Part shown: positions 44,776-54,338 of the stretch, piece after piece | How positions within the stretch are numbered: position 1 is the first letter of the stretch | Layout of the letters: each line of letters begins with the position of its first letter | Assembly: GCA_016788705.1 (NCBI GenBank) | Contig: JAEUSQ010000039.1 | Span: 1 to 64,000, forward strand | DNA length: 64,000 bases | Direction of reading: 5' to 3' | Source of the DNA: Bacteroidetes Order II. bacterium | GTDB taxonomy: Bacteria > Bacteroidota > Rhodothermia > Rhodothermales > UBA2364 | Notes under the pieces: model-generated | Database searches by the model: none | The model's input: the letters and a program-made list of their open reading frames with translations, nothing else | What the model was told of the DNA's origin: nothing | Position numbers and translations under genes: made by a program

Positions 44776-45303
44776 ATGAAACCCCTTCTGCCGATCTTCT
44801 TTTTTGTCTTCATCCTCGGTTGCGATAACACCCCAACACCCGATCCTGATCCCAACCCCAATCCGGATACCCGCACCACAGATCAGGTTTTGTACGATTT
44901 TGCCAAGTCCGCAACAGGATATGTCTGGTATAAAAAATCGGATGCACTTCTCCCCAAAAGCTCGGGAAGCGGGCACACCGCCCCATTGATGCGCACCCGA
45001 TTTAATACCATTGCCTCTGCCAAATTAGATGCCACAGGCAAAGTACAAGCCAGCGCCAATTTTCCTGATGGCTCGGTCATTGTGAAAGAATTGATAACGT
45101 CAAGTGGAGACCTTTCTTTATATGCAATACTCTACAAAAAAACGGGACACCAAGATGCCGACGCAAAAGGATGGGTATGGGGCTATATCAATCCCGATGG
45201 CAGTACTCGGATATCGGCTTCGCAAAAAGGAAATGCTTGTATCTCGTGCCATTCACAAAATGGGAACATAGACTATGTGCTGATGAATAAGTTTTTTCCG
45301 TAA
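44776..45303 (+). CDS. Cytochrome P460-like lipoprotein
   Basis: 175 aa. Lipoprotein signal with LGC (Cys ~17), then a Pro/Asp/Asn linker (TPTPDPDPNPNPDTR). The mature domain contains GYVWYKKSDALLPKSSGSGH, KELITSSGDLSLYAILYKK and a C-terminal haem c motif CISCH. This is the P460/cytochrome c' beta type, which handles nitrogen oxides or hydroxylamine in some members. It may be transcribed with the kinase gene 71 bases upstream. Confidence 0.82.
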   Translation: MKPLLPIFFFVFILGCDNTPTPDPDPNPNPDTRTTDQVLYDFAKSATGYVWYKKSDALLPKSSGSGHTAPLMRTRFNTIASAKLDATGKVQASANFPDGSVIVKELITSSGDLSLYAILYKKTGHQDADAKGWVWGYINPDGSTRISASQKGNACISCHSQNGNIDYVLMNKFFP

Positions 45304-45322
45304 AAGAGAAGAAACTTGCCTG

Positions 45323-45528
45323 TCACCCGTTCTCAAACCGCTTGCGTAACGGGATATTAACCCAAATAAAAATTGCCCACAAATACTGGATGACGGGGTG
45401 TTTCAATTGTATCAGCAGCATTTGCGTACCATCCGGACGCCCATCATAAATGGCTAATCCGGCAGGGGGTCTTCAATCAGCAACTGCTCGCATATTGGCA
45501 GATCGGGGATGAGGAAAAAGAAATCCAT
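45323..45528 (-). pseudogene. Remnant of a small protein gene, frameshifted
   Basis: On the minus strand a start near 45528 reads MDFFFLIPDLPICEQLLIED to a stop; in another frame GLAIYDGRPDGTQMLLIQLKHPV continues to WAIFIWVNIPLRKRFENG and the TGA at 45323. The C-terminal part reads like a real membrane-protein end. The two frames together suggest a decayed gene. Family unknown. Confidence 0.3.
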
Positions 45529-45613
45529 GTTTCTTTACTATAAAAACAAAATATCTTATGATACCTATATCTATTTTTATACTTTTATCTTGATTCAAAA
45601 ATAGTTTTTTGAT

Positions 45614-46618
45614 TTATACATTCACCCAACCGCCAGTCGTCTTACTCGCAAATACGGCATCTATCGCTCGCATATTGGCAACAGACGCAGCAAGGGAAAT
45701 AGGGACCGAGAATTGTCCCCAAATGGCTTGGGAAAAAGCCTCGCACATTTGCACATAGTTATTCACAGGCTCGGTTGTGTGGTCTTCTGCCCTGCCATCC
45801 TGCACCAATGTAAGTTTGGCGGACTGGTTATCGGGCTGAAAAAAGGGCATTTCGAGTAGGATGCGTCCAGTCGTGCCCATTACCTCCACTACCTGTTGTC
45901 GCTCGGCTTGGGTGCCGCAAATAAAAGAGGCCTGCACGTCGCCAAAATCCACCAAAGCCGTCACTAAGCGATCTACCTTAAATACCGGATCGTCCTCTAC
46001 TAAAGCCAGCACCCGTTTTGGTTCCCGATCCAACAACAACCGCATCGCCGAAAGGCAATAACACCCCACATCCAAAAGCCCACCCCCACCTGGCAAAGCC
46101 CCATTGCGGATATTCGTTGGATCATCGTTGAAGTAGGTAAACACCGAGCGAACCGTTTGCACCCGCCCGATTCGCCCCGTGTCTATCCATGTTTTCACCA
46201 GGTCCCATTGTGGATGAAACCGATACATAAATGCTTCCATGATCTTGAGGGAGGGGAATTGTTCGGCGATTTGGGCCATCTCGACCGCTTCTTCGGTGTT
46301 GAGCGTGAGCGGTTTTTCACACAAGACATGTTTTCCGGCTTTCAGTGCGGCGCGTGTATAGGGCAGGTGCAAGTGATTGGGCAACGGATTGTACACCACA
46401 TCCACTTCCGAATCCTGAAGCAAATCCTCATAACTACCATAGGCTTTGGGAATGCCCACTTTTTCGGCAAGAGCCTTCGCTTGCGCAAGATTTCTGGAGG
46501 AAATAGCCACCACTTCGGCAAATGGGCTGGTTTGCAAGGCCGGAATCACAGCATTCAGACCAATTCGGGAGGTACTTAATACGCCCCAACGCAGGGGCTT
46601 TGGCGGTAAATGCGTCAT
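45614..46618 (-). CDS. Gfo/Idh/MocA-family oxidoreductase
   Basis: 334 aa from ATG 46618 (MTHLPPKPLRWGVLSTSRIG). Rossmann fold with WGVLSTSRIG (the usual GxG modified) and the signature GKHVLCEKPLTLN (~93-105) with the catalytic Lys of EKP. The C-terminal alpha/beta domain carries GGGLLDVGCYCLSAMRLL. These enzymes oxidise or reduce sugars or related compounds with NAD(P). No pathway neighbours, so the substrate is unknown. Confidence 0.88.
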   Translation of the reverse strand: MTHLPPKPLRWGVLSTSRIGLNAVIPALQTSPFAEVVAISSRNLAQAKALAEKVGIPKAYGSYEDLLQDSEVDVVYNPLPNHLHLPYTRAALKAGKHVLCEKPLTLNTEEAVEMAQIAEQFPSLKIMEAFMYRFHPQWDLVKTWIDTGRIGRVQTVRSVFTYFNDDPTNIRNGALPGGGGLLDVGCYCLSAMRLLLDREPKRVLALVEDDPVFKVDRLVTALVDFGDVQASFICGTQAERQQVVEVMGTTGRILLEMPFFQPDNQSAKLTLVQDGRAEDHTTEPVNNYVQMCEAFSQAIWGQFSVPISLAASVANMRAIDAVFASKTTGGWVNV

Positions 46619-46723
46619 TTCTTTATAGGACTTAGGAGGTAATGGAGAGAGTGAATGTACGAGCATTCGTGCGACGAATCCGCCTAAAATCTACACTTAA
46701 CACAACGATTTCAAAAACAAAAA

Positions 46724-46749
46724 GGCGTTATTCCCGAAGAAATAACGCC
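46724..46749 (-). terminator. Rho-independent terminator of aceA
   Basis: GGCGTTATT (46724-46732) pairs with AATAACGCC (46741-46749). On the minus strand it is followed by TTTTTGTTTTTG. Confidence 0.88.
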
Positions 46750-46770
46750 CCATTATTCGTTGGCCACACC

Positions 46771-48042
46771 TTAATGGAATTGTTCTGTCTCGGTAGATCC
46801 AGCCAATGCGGTTGTGGAGGCCGTTCCCCCGGACACGATATTCGTCACTTCGTCGAAGAAACCAGTGCCCACTTCCCGTTGGTGCTTCACCGCCGTAAAA
46901 CCCCGTTCCGCAGCAGCAAATTCTTTGTTTTGCAACGCCACAAATGCCGACATTTGGTTGCGTGCATAGCCATAGGCCAGATCGAACATACCATAGTTCA
47001 GCGCATGGAAACCTGCGAGGGTGATAAACTGGAATTTATAGCCCATTGCACCCAACTCGCGTTGAAATTTGGCGATGGTAGTGGCATCTAAGTTCTTGCT
47101 CCAGTTGAAAGAGGGCGAGCAATTATACGCCAACATCTTGCCCGGAAACTCTTTATGAATGCCTTCTGCAAACGTCTTTGCCTCTGCTAAGTCGGGCTTA
47201 GAGGTCTCACACCAAATTAAATCTGCATAGGGTGCATAGGCCAAACCACGTGCAATGGCCGTTGGAATCCCATTTTTGATACAGAAAAAGCCTTCGGTCG
47301 TCCGTTCTCCAGTACAGAATGGACGGTCACGCTCGTCAATATCGCTTGTCAGCAGGGTTGCGGCATCGGCATCCGTCCGGGCGACTAACAAGGTTGGTAC
47401 ATCACAGACATCAGCAGCCAAACGGGCCGCGACCAATTTTTTGATGGCTTCATTGGTAGGAACCAGCACTTTCCCCCCCAAATGCCCACATTTTTTCTCG
47501 GAAGAAAGTTGGTCTTCAAAGTGAACACCCGCAGCGCCGGCCTCGATCATGGCCTTCATCAGTTCGTAAGCATTGAGCACACCACCAAAACCGGCTTCGG
47601 CATCGGCAACGATGGGGGCAAGCCAATGAATATCACTTGTCCCGCCTTCGGCGCTGATAACTTGATCTGCACGCAAAAGCGTATTATTGATACGCTTAAC
47701 AACTGCTGGAACACTGTTGGCAGGATACAAACTTTGGTCCGGATACATGTCTCCTGCAAGGTTGGCATCTGCGGCCACTTGCCATCCGGAAAGGTAGATG
47801 GCCTTTAGCCCTGCACGTACTTGTTGCATCGCCTGATTTCCGGTCAATGCACCAAGTGCATTCACAAAGTCCTCGGTATGCAGCAGGTTCCAAAGCCGTT
47901 CTGCACCCAATCGGGCAATGGTATGTTCAATTCTAAAGTTTCCGCGTAGCCTCAAAACATCCTGAACGGTGTATGGACGTGTAATGCCCGCCCAACGTGG
48001 ACTGTTGGCCCAATCAGTCTGCATGTAATGTTGGATTTCCAT
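46771..48042 (-). CDS. aceA: Isocitrate lyase
   Basis: 423 aa. AAGGAG lies upstream of the ATG. Active-site signature [16 protein letters not shown] (~185-200) with the catalytic Cys; other family blocks are [15 protein letters not shown] and FNWSKNLD. It splits isocitrate into glyoxylate and succinate. With the upstream malate synthase it forms the glyoxylate shunt required for growth on acetate or fatty acids. It lies 123 bases after aceB and ends at a strong terminator. Confidence 0.96.
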   Translation of the reverse strand: MEIQHYMQTDWANSPRWAGITRPYTVQDVLRLRGNFRIEHTIARLGAERLWNLLHTEDFVNALGALTGNQAMQQVRAGLKAIYLSGWQVAADANLAGDMYPDQSLYPANSVPAVVKRINNTLLRADQVISAEGGTSDIHWLAPIVADAEAGFGGVLNAYELMKAMIEAGAAGVHFEDQLSSEKKCGHLGGKVLVPTNEAIKKLVAARLAADVCDVPTLLVARTDADAATLLTSDIDERDRPFCTGERTTEGFFCIKNGIPTAIARGLAYAPYADLIWCETSKPDLAEAKTFAEGIHKEFPGKMLAYNCSPSFNWSKNLDATTIAKFQRELGAMGYKFQFITLAGFHALNYGMFDLAYGYARNQMSAFVALQNKEFAAAERGFTAVKHQREVGTGFFDEVTNIVSGGTASTTALAGSTETEQFH

Positions 48043-48165
48043 GAGAGAACTCCTTATTTTGAAATGTTATAAAAAGAGGTGACCTCGGTTAAATTGCGGG
48101 ATTTGGTTGTTGCGCAGTTTTATCGGGGTCTTTTTTTATGGGTTAATTTCGGTTTTTCGACAAAA

Positions 48166-49803
48166 TTACTGCGCCAAACTGGAAGCAATGGCCAGATGTG
48201 GCCTAAAGTCCTCCTGCAAAAACAACGATTCGGCATCGAATGCAGCTTTTTTAAAGGCGGTTAGTACTTGTATGCTGGCATTGGCGTCCACCAATTCCTG
48301 TTCAATTTTCTGAAGTTCCTCTTCAAAAACCAAAGAAACCAGGGCCTTGGTGACCATCCGCCCATCTTCCAAAGTGATGCCATGTTTCAGCCATTGCCAC
48401 ACTTGTGCCCGCGAAATCTCCAGCGTCGCCAAATCTTCCATCAGGTTATCCCATGCCACACAACCAATACCACGGCTCCACCCTTCCTGATAAGCAATCC
48501 CCACACGTACATTGGTTCGTAGGCCTTCGATGGTATATGGCCCTCGGCCTTGCGGCAACAAGTCCGGTTGGTTTTCCAAATCGTGTTGAAGCACCTCCAA
48601 TTGGTTGTCCCGTGTAAATTGTTCCAAAGCTGGTCTAATGAAATATGGGTGCGATACCCAGCAACCATCATGCCCCAGCGACACCTCCAACTCTTTGTCC
48701 GCCACTACTTTTGCCGTCTGGGCAGCCCGTAGCTCTGGCGTTTTACCTGGCGTAAAGGCGGCCATCCCACCAATAGCAAATGCACCATGTTTATGACAAA
48801 CCTGAATCAGCCGACGGGCATATTGGTACATCCAAGGCGTATCGGGCTGAATGGTAATCGTGGCCCGATCACCCATTACGCGATTGGGATGGTTTTTGAG
48901 GACTTTGATGTCGCTAAAGATTTTGTCCCAACGCCCCACATTCATGCCAGCAGCATGGGTACGAAATTCGTACAAAATTTCTTCCATTTCGAAAGCAGCA
49001 GGAAGGGTTTCAATCAAAAAAGTGGCCCGGAGCGTGCCTTCAGGAACCCCAATTTCTTCTTCAAGGGCGACAAAAACCGCATTCCACCAACGTGCTTCCT
49101 CGTGGTATTCGGTCTTCGGAATGTAATACTTGGGCGTCTTGCCCTGTGCAATCAGTTTTGGGGCCGTATGCATCCATGTCAGCACCAAATCAAAAAGCCC
49201 GCCTGAAATGGGTTCCCCGTTGATGCGAAGATTGGATTCTTCGAGTGCCAGCCCACGAACCCGTACCATCATTACGGCCTGATCATCTGGATTGAGCACA
49301 TAATGTTTTCCATTTTCTATGGTCTGTAGGCGGTTTTCGGCTACAGCAATCACATTCAACACCCCATCCACCACATTTTCCCACGACGGCTTCATAGAGT
49401 CTTCAAAATCTAACATGGCGGTATCCGCCCGATATCCGGCCTCATTGCGGTTGAGCATTTGAACCACCATTTTGGCACTGTTTACAGGCCCCGTGATTTC
49501 GACCCGTCGCTTCTGTAAATCAGCCGGGATGGCAGGAACCTGCCAATTCAAACGCGCTTCCGGATTTGTTTCGGTAGGGTAGTCGGGTAAAACGCCTGCA
49601 TCATATGCCAATTGCCGCACTTTGCGTACTTCTAAAAGCCTTTTCCGCTCTGGCTGAAACTGGATATGTAATTTTTCAAGTACCTGAACAACACGTGGAG
49701 GCAAAATTGCAATGGCTTTCTTCGTTTTAGCAGACTGATGAATATCTACATTATCCGCAAGCGCTTCCGGAATAAAAGCAACATTTTCCATCAAGACTTT
49801 CAT
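48166..49803 (-). CDS. aceB: Malate synthase A
   Basis: 545 aa from the ATG at 49803 (MKVLMENVAF); the frame extends 17 codons further. Blocks of the family: VEITGPVNSAKMVVQMLN, DTAMLDFEDSMKPSWENV, LRATFLIETLPAAFEMEEILYEFRTHAAGMNVGRWD and FAIGGMAAFTPG. It condenses glyoxylate with acetyl-CoA to malate. First gene of aceBA; the divergent regulator gene begins 197 bases away and the intergenic region carries palindromes. Confidence 0.95.
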   Translation of the reverse strand: MKVLMENVAFIPEALADNVDIHQSAKTKKAIAILPPRVVQVLEKLHIQFQPERKRLLEVRKVRQLAYDAGVLPDYPTETNPEARLNWQVPAIPADLQKRRVEITGPVNSAKMVVQMLNRNEAGYRADTAMLDFEDSMKPSWENVVDGVLNVIAVAENRLQTIENGKHYVLNPDDQAVMMVRVRGLALEESNLRINGEPISGGLFDLVLTWMHTAPKLIAQGKTPKYYIPKTEYHEEARWWNAVFVALEEEIGVPEGTLRATFLIETLPAAFEMEEILYEFRTHAAGMNVGRWDKIFSDIKVLKNHPNRVMGDRATITIQPDTPWMYQYARRLIQVCHKHGAFAIGGMAAFTPGKTPELRAAQTAKVVADKELEVSLGHDGCWVSHPYFIRPALEQFTRDNQLEVLQHDLENQPDLLPQGRGPYTIEGLRTNVRVGIAYQEGWSRGIGCVAWDNLMEDLATLEISRAQVWQWLKHGITLEDGRMVTKALVSLVFEEELQKIEQELVDANASIQVLTAFKKAAFDAESLFLQEDFRPHLAIASSLAQ

Positions 49804-49873
49804 ATCTATTACAGGTTTAGAACTAAAGGATGTCGGCCTAATCACTGGTATCACGGTAACAATAAGATAATAA

Positions 49874-49983
49874 GCGAAAATATTTTATGCAAGCGAAATT
49901 TCGCTAATAACTAAATTTTCCGCCCTAAACTAAATTTATTCACAATCACGTTCCCCATTTGTCGTATTTTCGCCATTAGCGAA
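49874..49983. promoter_or_regulatory. Operator-like palindromes between aceB and the ScfR/RamB-type regulator gene
   Basis: AGCGAAATTTCGCT (49892-49905) is a perfect 14-bp palindrome. A single half-site GCGAAAA lies at 49874-49880. TTCGC-CATTA-GCGAA (49969-49983) places the same half-sites in the opposite arrangement close to the regulator start. These are good candidates for binding of the adjacent regulator to control aceBA and itself. Confidence 0.7.
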
Positions 49984-50000
49984 CATTTACCCCAATACTC

Positions 50001-51509
50001 ATGACCTCAGAGAACCTCCGCTTCATCCTTGGACTCAAAATCAAAACACAACGCACCGAGCGCCACTTGTCTCTCCGCGATGTTGCCGAAAAAACAGGCC
50101 TTTCCATCTCGTACCTCAGCGAAATTGAAAAGGGCAAAAAATACCCCAAACCGGAAAAGTTATTATTGCTGTCTCAAGTATTGGATTTATCCTTCGACAA
50201 CCTCGTTTCTACCCAATTAACAGACCAACTCGATCCGCTAAAAACCCTCCTTGGGTCCGAGATGATGCGCTCTTTTCCTTTTGAAATTTTTGGAATAACG
50301 GGCCAAGATTTGCTTGAATTAGTGGCAGGCGAACCCCATAGTGCCTCTGCCCTCATCCAAACCCTTTCCGAAATTGTGGGTGAATACGACATGCACATAG
50401 ACCATTTCCTTCATGCGGCCCTGCGTTCGTTTCAGGCCATGAAGCGGAATTATTTTCCCGAACTCGAAGAAGCCGCCGTACAGTTCCGGAAAACCTATCA
50501 GTGGTCTATACAAAACGATCCAAGCGGCGACGCCTTGGTACACCTTGCCCAAAAGCATTTTGGACAACATGTATTTTTTGATGGCCTTCCCGACGCACTG
50601 GGTATGCCTGAAATTCGCTCGGTAAGAATCGAAGGGGCACCAGAACGGCTCTACATCAATCCCAAATTATGGGCTTCACAACGGATTTTCATCCTGTTAC
50701 GCGAATTGGGATTTAAAATATTGACCCTACCGGATGCGCCCGTGGTTTCAGGAAGCCAATTGGGGCCTCCTAAGACATTTGAGGGCCTGCTCTCATATTT
50801 TAAAGCCTCCTATTTTGCCGGAGCGGTCATGCTGGACGGCGATACCATTGTTGATGAGTTGCAAAAATTATTCTCTAAAACGCATTGGGACGTACAACAC
50901 TTCTCCCAAATTAAAGCACGTTATGCGGTAACGCCAGAACTATTTTTGTACCGACTCAGCCAACTCGTCCCCGGAAAACTGGGTTTGCGCCATTTGTACT
51001 ACCAACGGTTCACCCACCCCATCGGCTCCGATGATTTTTTGCTGACCAAGCGACTAAACCTTTCGCCTGTTTTTATGTACCACGGAAAAGGACTCAATGA
51101 GCACTATTGCAGGCGCTGGACGGCATTGGCCCAATTACGTGCATTGTCGCAATTCCCTCCCTCTAGCCCACACCAAGAGGCTGTCAGCCTAAAACGACTG
51201 GAGTTTATGGATGCACAAGCCAATTTTCTCAGTTTGTCCATCTCACGACGGCTACTCCTGAAAGAACGACATCTTTCCGCCATCACCATCGGCTTGATGA
51301 TGGACGAACAACTCAAGTCGGTCGTTAAATTCTGGAACGATCCTTCAATCGCCGTCGTCCAAGTGAATGAAACATGCGAAAGATGTAGCCTATCCCCGCT
51401 TTCTTGTACCGACCGTGTTGCTCCTGCACGCATCTATGACCAACACATACAAGAACAAAAGCAGCAAGAAATTTTCCAAAACTGGATCCAGAACATTAAG
51501 CAATCGTGA
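50001..51509 (+). CDS. XRE-family regulator with short-chain fatty acyl (ScfR) domain, RamB-like
   Basis: 502 aa. N-terminal XRE helix-turn-helix (LGLKIKTQRTERHLSLRDVAEKTGLSISYLSEIEKGKKYP, ~9-48). The long C-terminal region is of the IrrE-like/ScfR kind, ending with a Cys-rich segment CERCSLSPLSC (~458-468). Family members such as RamB of Corynebacterium control acetate and glyoxylate-shunt genes, and this one is divergent from aceBA. An effector such as an acyl-CoA is likely but not shown. Probably autoregulated through the shared palindromes. Confidence 0.88.
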   Translation: MTSENLRFILGLKIKTQRTERHLSLRDVAEKTGLSISYLSEIEKGKKYPKPEKLLLLSQVLDLSFDNLVSTQLTDQLDPLKTLLGSEMMRSFPFEIFGITGQDLLELVAGEPHSASALIQTLSEIVGEYDMHIDHFLHAALRSFQAMKRNYFPELEEAAVQFRKTYQWSIQNDPSGDALVHLAQKHFGQHVFFDGLPDALGMPEIRSVRIEGAPERLYINPKLWASQRIFILLRELGFKILTLPDAPVVSGSQLGPPKTFEGLLSYFKASYFAGAVMLDGDTIVDELQKLFSKTHWDVQHFSQIKARYAVTPELFLYRLSQLVPGKLGLRHLYYQRFTHPIGSDDFLLTKRLNLSPVFMYHGKGLNEHYCRRWTALAQLRALSQFPPSSPHQEAVSLKRLEFMDAQANFLSLSISRRLLLKERHLSAITIGLMMDEQLKSVVKFWNDPSIAVVQVNETCERCSLSPLSCTDRVAPARIYDQHIQEQKQQEIFQNWIQNIKQS

Positions 51510-51566
51510 ATCAGAACCGAAGAGTTGCTATTATGGTTTTCTTTCCCTATATTGAAAATCTTATAT

Positions 51567-51641
51567 CGCGGGGTGGAGAAGTGGTATCTCGTTGGGCTCA
51601 TAACCCAAAGATCGTGGGTTCGAATCCCGCCCCCGCAACCA
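51567..51641 (+). tRNA. Initiator tRNA-fMet (CAU)
   Basis: Full cloverleaf with encoded CCA (51639-51641). Initiator hallmarks: C1·A72 mismatch (CGCGGGG with CCCCGCA), A11:U24 in the D-stem, and three G:C pairs at the base of the anticodon loop (TTGGG-CTCATAA-CCCAA). Anticodon CAU at 51599-51601. It stands alone and is followed by a terminator. Confidence 0.97.
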
Positions 51642-51670
51642 AGCCGACCTAAAAAGTCGGCTTTTTTTTG
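51642..51670 (+). terminator. Terminator of tRNA-fMet
   Basis: AGCCGAC and GTCGGCT pair around CTAAAA, followed by a run of T to ~51670. Confidence 0.93.
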
Positions 51671-51903
51671 TGCTTTGCCTTTCTCTATTTCATCCATAAT
51701 CTTTTCGATTATTGCCTCGATAGCCTTTGTACTTTCTTGGACATATTCCAGGCCCTGAAAAATTTATGCGTTTTAGATGAATATGAAAAAACGATGTCTT
51801 CATATATTTTAAACATTAAACCTTTTCCCGATATTAGTACCGAGAATGCATTTTCAACCGCCATTCCTCTCATACTAATCAACACAAATCAATCCGTATT
51901 ACT

Positions 51904-52341
51904 ATGAAATTCATCACCAAACTAGGCATGGTCCTATGTTTCGCCTTTGTTGCAGGTCTATTAGGTCAAACAAATGCGCAAAGCCCCCTTTCTGCAACAC
52001 AAGTAGCCCAGCTCAAGGCTTCAAACAAAGGCTTTTTATTGGGCAGTGGTAACCTTCCGGCTGCTGAACGCAACCAGCTAAAAGCGCTCCTAAAGGATGT
52101 TGATCCTAAGCTCTATTTTGTCCGTTTTGCAGATGGTACAACAATGGGGAAAAAGAATCTTGGCTTATCTGAAGTCAAAGCCGTTTCCAAAATCCGCAGA
52201 CCGGGCAGCACACAAGGCATTACCTTCATTGTAGAAGGGCCTGAATATGTTTACATCTACACCACCGATTTTCAGGCGTTCCAATCCAAAATTGGTCAGG
52301 AAAAGGCCCTTAAGATCCAACAATTGGCCAATCGCTTTTAA
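51904..52341 (+). CDS. Small secreted protein, paralog 1
   Basis: 145 aa. Signal peptide ~1-25 (LGMVLCFAFVAGLLGQTNAQ). The mature part holds LKASNKGFLLGSGNLPAAERNQLKALLKDVDPKLYFVRFADGT and SEVKAVSKIRRPG, shared with the next gene. No known domain recognised. The 29-base gap to its paralog indicates a tandem duplication transcribed as a unit. Confidence 0.85.
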   Translation: MKFITKLGMVLCFAFVAGLLGQTNAQSPLSATQVAQLKASNKGFLLGSGNLPAAERNQLKALLKDVDPKLYFVRFADGTTMGKKNLGLSEVKAVSKIRRPGSTQGITFIVEGPEYVYIYTTDFQAFQSKIGQEKALKIQQLANRF

Positions 52342-52370
52342 TCAATCGCATTCATTCAAATAACCGAACC

Positions 52371-52811
52371 ATGAAAATCAATTTATTTTCCAAGTTAGCC
52401 TTCCTATGTTTATTGTTTTTGGTCATGGGAACTGCCTCCTACGCGCAACCCGCTTTAACAGACGCCAAGATTGCCACTTTGCGCCAGCAACACAAAGGAT
52501 TTATCCTTGGCCGTGGTACTGTTGATGCAGCCGACAAAGCCGAATTGATTAACTTATTGAAAGGTGTAAATACCAACCAATATTTTATCCGTTTTTCGGA
52601 TGGCAGCATTATCGGAACCAAAAACATGGGACTTTCTGAAGTGAAGGCTGTCTCCAAAATTCGTCGTCCAGGAGAATTACAAGGGATGACCTTCATTGCC
52701 CGCGATCCCGGTTATGTATTCATTTACAAATCCGACTTAAAATCTTTTGAATCGGTTGTTGGGCAAGCCAAAGCCCAAAAAATTCAGACGATTCTGAATA
52801 AGTACCAATAA
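52371..52811 (+). CDS. Small secreted protein, paralog 2
   Basis: 146 aa. Signal peptide ~1-25 (LAFLCLLFLVMGTASYAQ). About half identical to paralog 1 by eye, with the same core (YFIRFSDGS, GLSEVKAVSKIRRPG, YVFIYKSDLKSFES). Function unknown. The conserved charged motif SKIRRPG suggests a defined fold rather than a decayed copy. Confidence 0.85.
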   Translation: MKINLFSKLAFLCLLFLVMGTASYAQPALTDAKIATLRQQHKGFILGRGTVDAADKAELINLLKGVNTNQYFIRFSDGSIIGTKNMGLSEVKAVSKIRRPGELQGMTFIARDPGYVFIYKSDLKSFESVVGQAKAQKIQTILNKYQ

Positions 52812-52893
52812 ATCGGATGGTAATTATTTGGGGGAGGCCGCACCATTCGGTCTCCCCTTTCTTGTTTTGCGCCCTCAACCTTGTAAACGGCTT

Positions 52894-53388
52894 ATGAAAT
52901 ATCTTATCAGAACCCTGTTAGTTGTGCATTTTTGCTTTCTGACCTTGGCGCTTTTCCAAGTATTGGGTAAATTAGAACGCACCAACTTCAGCTATTTTAC
53001 AGCGGTTATGAATGATCTTTATTTCGGCGACTGGAGTTTTGGCTTCTTTTCACAAAAAGTAGGCAGTGTTGCTTTCGAGCGCTATACCTTGCACAAGTGG
53101 GGTGGTTCGAAGGTGGTTTTAGACACCCAAAAGGGGTTCCGGTATTTTACCCATGCCCACGAATCCTATAACCGCTTTTACGGCCTAAGCGTTTATATCC
53201 GGCAAGATACCACCTATCAAGACTTGCTCTCCCATACCGTAGCAGTGCGGATGTTAAACCAAAGGCGGGAGGCGGTAAAGGTGGATGTAAGTCTTTTGGG
53301 AATGCAGAATCCCAGTTTGCGAGAATGGAAAGCTGGCAAGCGAAACCAGCCTAAGGAAGTGTATTTTGCAGAATTCGCCGCTCAATAA
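52894..53388 (+). CDS. Membrane-anchored protein paired with the HTTM protein
   Basis: 164 aa from the ATG at 52894. One N-terminal membrane segment (~5-25, LLVVHFCFLTLALFQVL) and a soluble remainder (YFTAVMNDLYFGDWSFGFFSQKVGS, YGLSVYIRQDTTYQDLLSHTVAVRML). No family recognised. It ends eight bases before the HTTM gene, so the two are probably an operon. Confidence 0.78.
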   Translation: MKYLIRTLLVVHFCFLTLALFQVLGKLERTNFSYFTAVMNDLYFGDWSFGFFSQKVGSVAFERYTLHKWGGSKVVLDTQKGFRYFTHAHESYNRFYGLSVYIRQDTTYQDLLSHTVAVRMLNQRREAVKVDVSLLGMQNPSLREWKAGKRNQPKEVYFAEFAAQ

Positions 53389-53396
53389 ACACCAAT

Positions 53397-54338
53397 ATGT
53401 CTTCATTTTCCTTCAAGCCCCTCATCAATCGCGTAATAGCCTTTTTCGAGACGCCCCAATCTCCCGCCCCATTAGGATTTTTCAGGATCGCCATTTCGTT
53501 ATTTTGTATCGTACAGGCATTGCTATGGTTGCCAGACTGGGAGGCTTTTTTGGGGCGATATGGCTGGATACAATGGGAAATATCTCGTGCGCTTAACAAT
53601 CCTTGGGAGGTCCACATCGAACATATCAGCCAGTTGCTGGGATGGGTTGGTATTCCCGAAGAAGCCAGTATTTACGTATTTTTCTGGGTGTATGTAGCCG
53701 CATTAGGGATGGTGGCATTGGGCTTACTTACCAGAATCTTTGCGATCGTGACTTGGTTTCTACACATTGTAATCATGGCAAGTATTCCCACTTTTTTTTA
53801 TGGCTTAGACATTTTTATACACATCGCATTGTTTTACATGATGGTATTCCCTGTTTCAAAAGCATGGTCTTTAGATGTTAAGTTGGGCTTGGTCTCGTCC
53901 GAGGCCACTTGGGGGACAGGAGTAGCGATTCGCGTCTTACAAATACACATGTGTTTTGCATATCTTTCGGCAGGTGTCGGCAAAATGTGGAATTATGAAT
54001 GGTGGAACGGCGATATTTTGTGGCACTCCATGACACATCCTTTTTTTAAGAGTCTATTAGACATGTATTGGGTGGCCGATTATCCCTTTATCCCTATGTT
54101 TTTGGGCTGGTGGACGTTGTTTATCGAGACCTTGTATGGCGTTGGGATGTGGATTCCGCGCATCAGGGTCTTTTGGTTGTTCAATATGATTGCTTTACAC
54201 GTAGGTATTGCTGTTTTTCTGGGTCTTTGGCTTTTTGCTGGTATCATGATCCTGCTTTCGCTCTCGGCCTTCGGCCATGAATGCCTGCGCGACCTAAAAA
54301 AGTTCCCTAAACCAACACCAGAACATTTGGTTGCTTAG
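53397..54338 (+). CDS. HTTM-domain membrane protein (vitamin K-dependent gamma-carboxylase-like)
   Basis: 313 aa with about six membrane segments. Strings typical of HTTM: SPAPLGFFRIAISLFCIVQALLWL, HIALFYMMVFPVS, IRVLQIHMCFAYLSAGVGKMWNYEWWNGDILWHSM. HTTM is the membrane part of gamma-glutamyl carboxylase; bacterial stand-alone copies have no proven reaction. It overlaps the convergent crtZ-like gene by four bases. Confidence 0.88.
   Translation: MSSFSFKPLINRVIAFFETPQSPAPLGFFRIAISLFCIVQALLWLPDWEAFLGRYGWIQWEISRALNNPWEVHIEHISQLLGWVGIPEEASIYVFFWVYVAALGMVALGLLTRIFAIVTWFLHIVIMASIPTFFYGLDIFIHIALFYMMVFPVSKAWSLDVKLGLVSSEATWGTGVAIRVLQIHMCFAYLSAGVGKMWNYEWWNGDILWHSMTHPFFKSLLDMYWVADYPFIPMFLGWWTLFIETLYGVGMWIPRIRVFWLFNMIALHVGIAVFLGLWLFAGIMILLSLSAFGHECLRDLKKFPKPTPEHLVA

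Noticed and set aside
45304-45613. An intact gene downstream of the P460 lipoprotein
   Set aside because: Only two short frames on the minus strand make sense, and they are offset from each other; listed as a low-confidence remnant instead.
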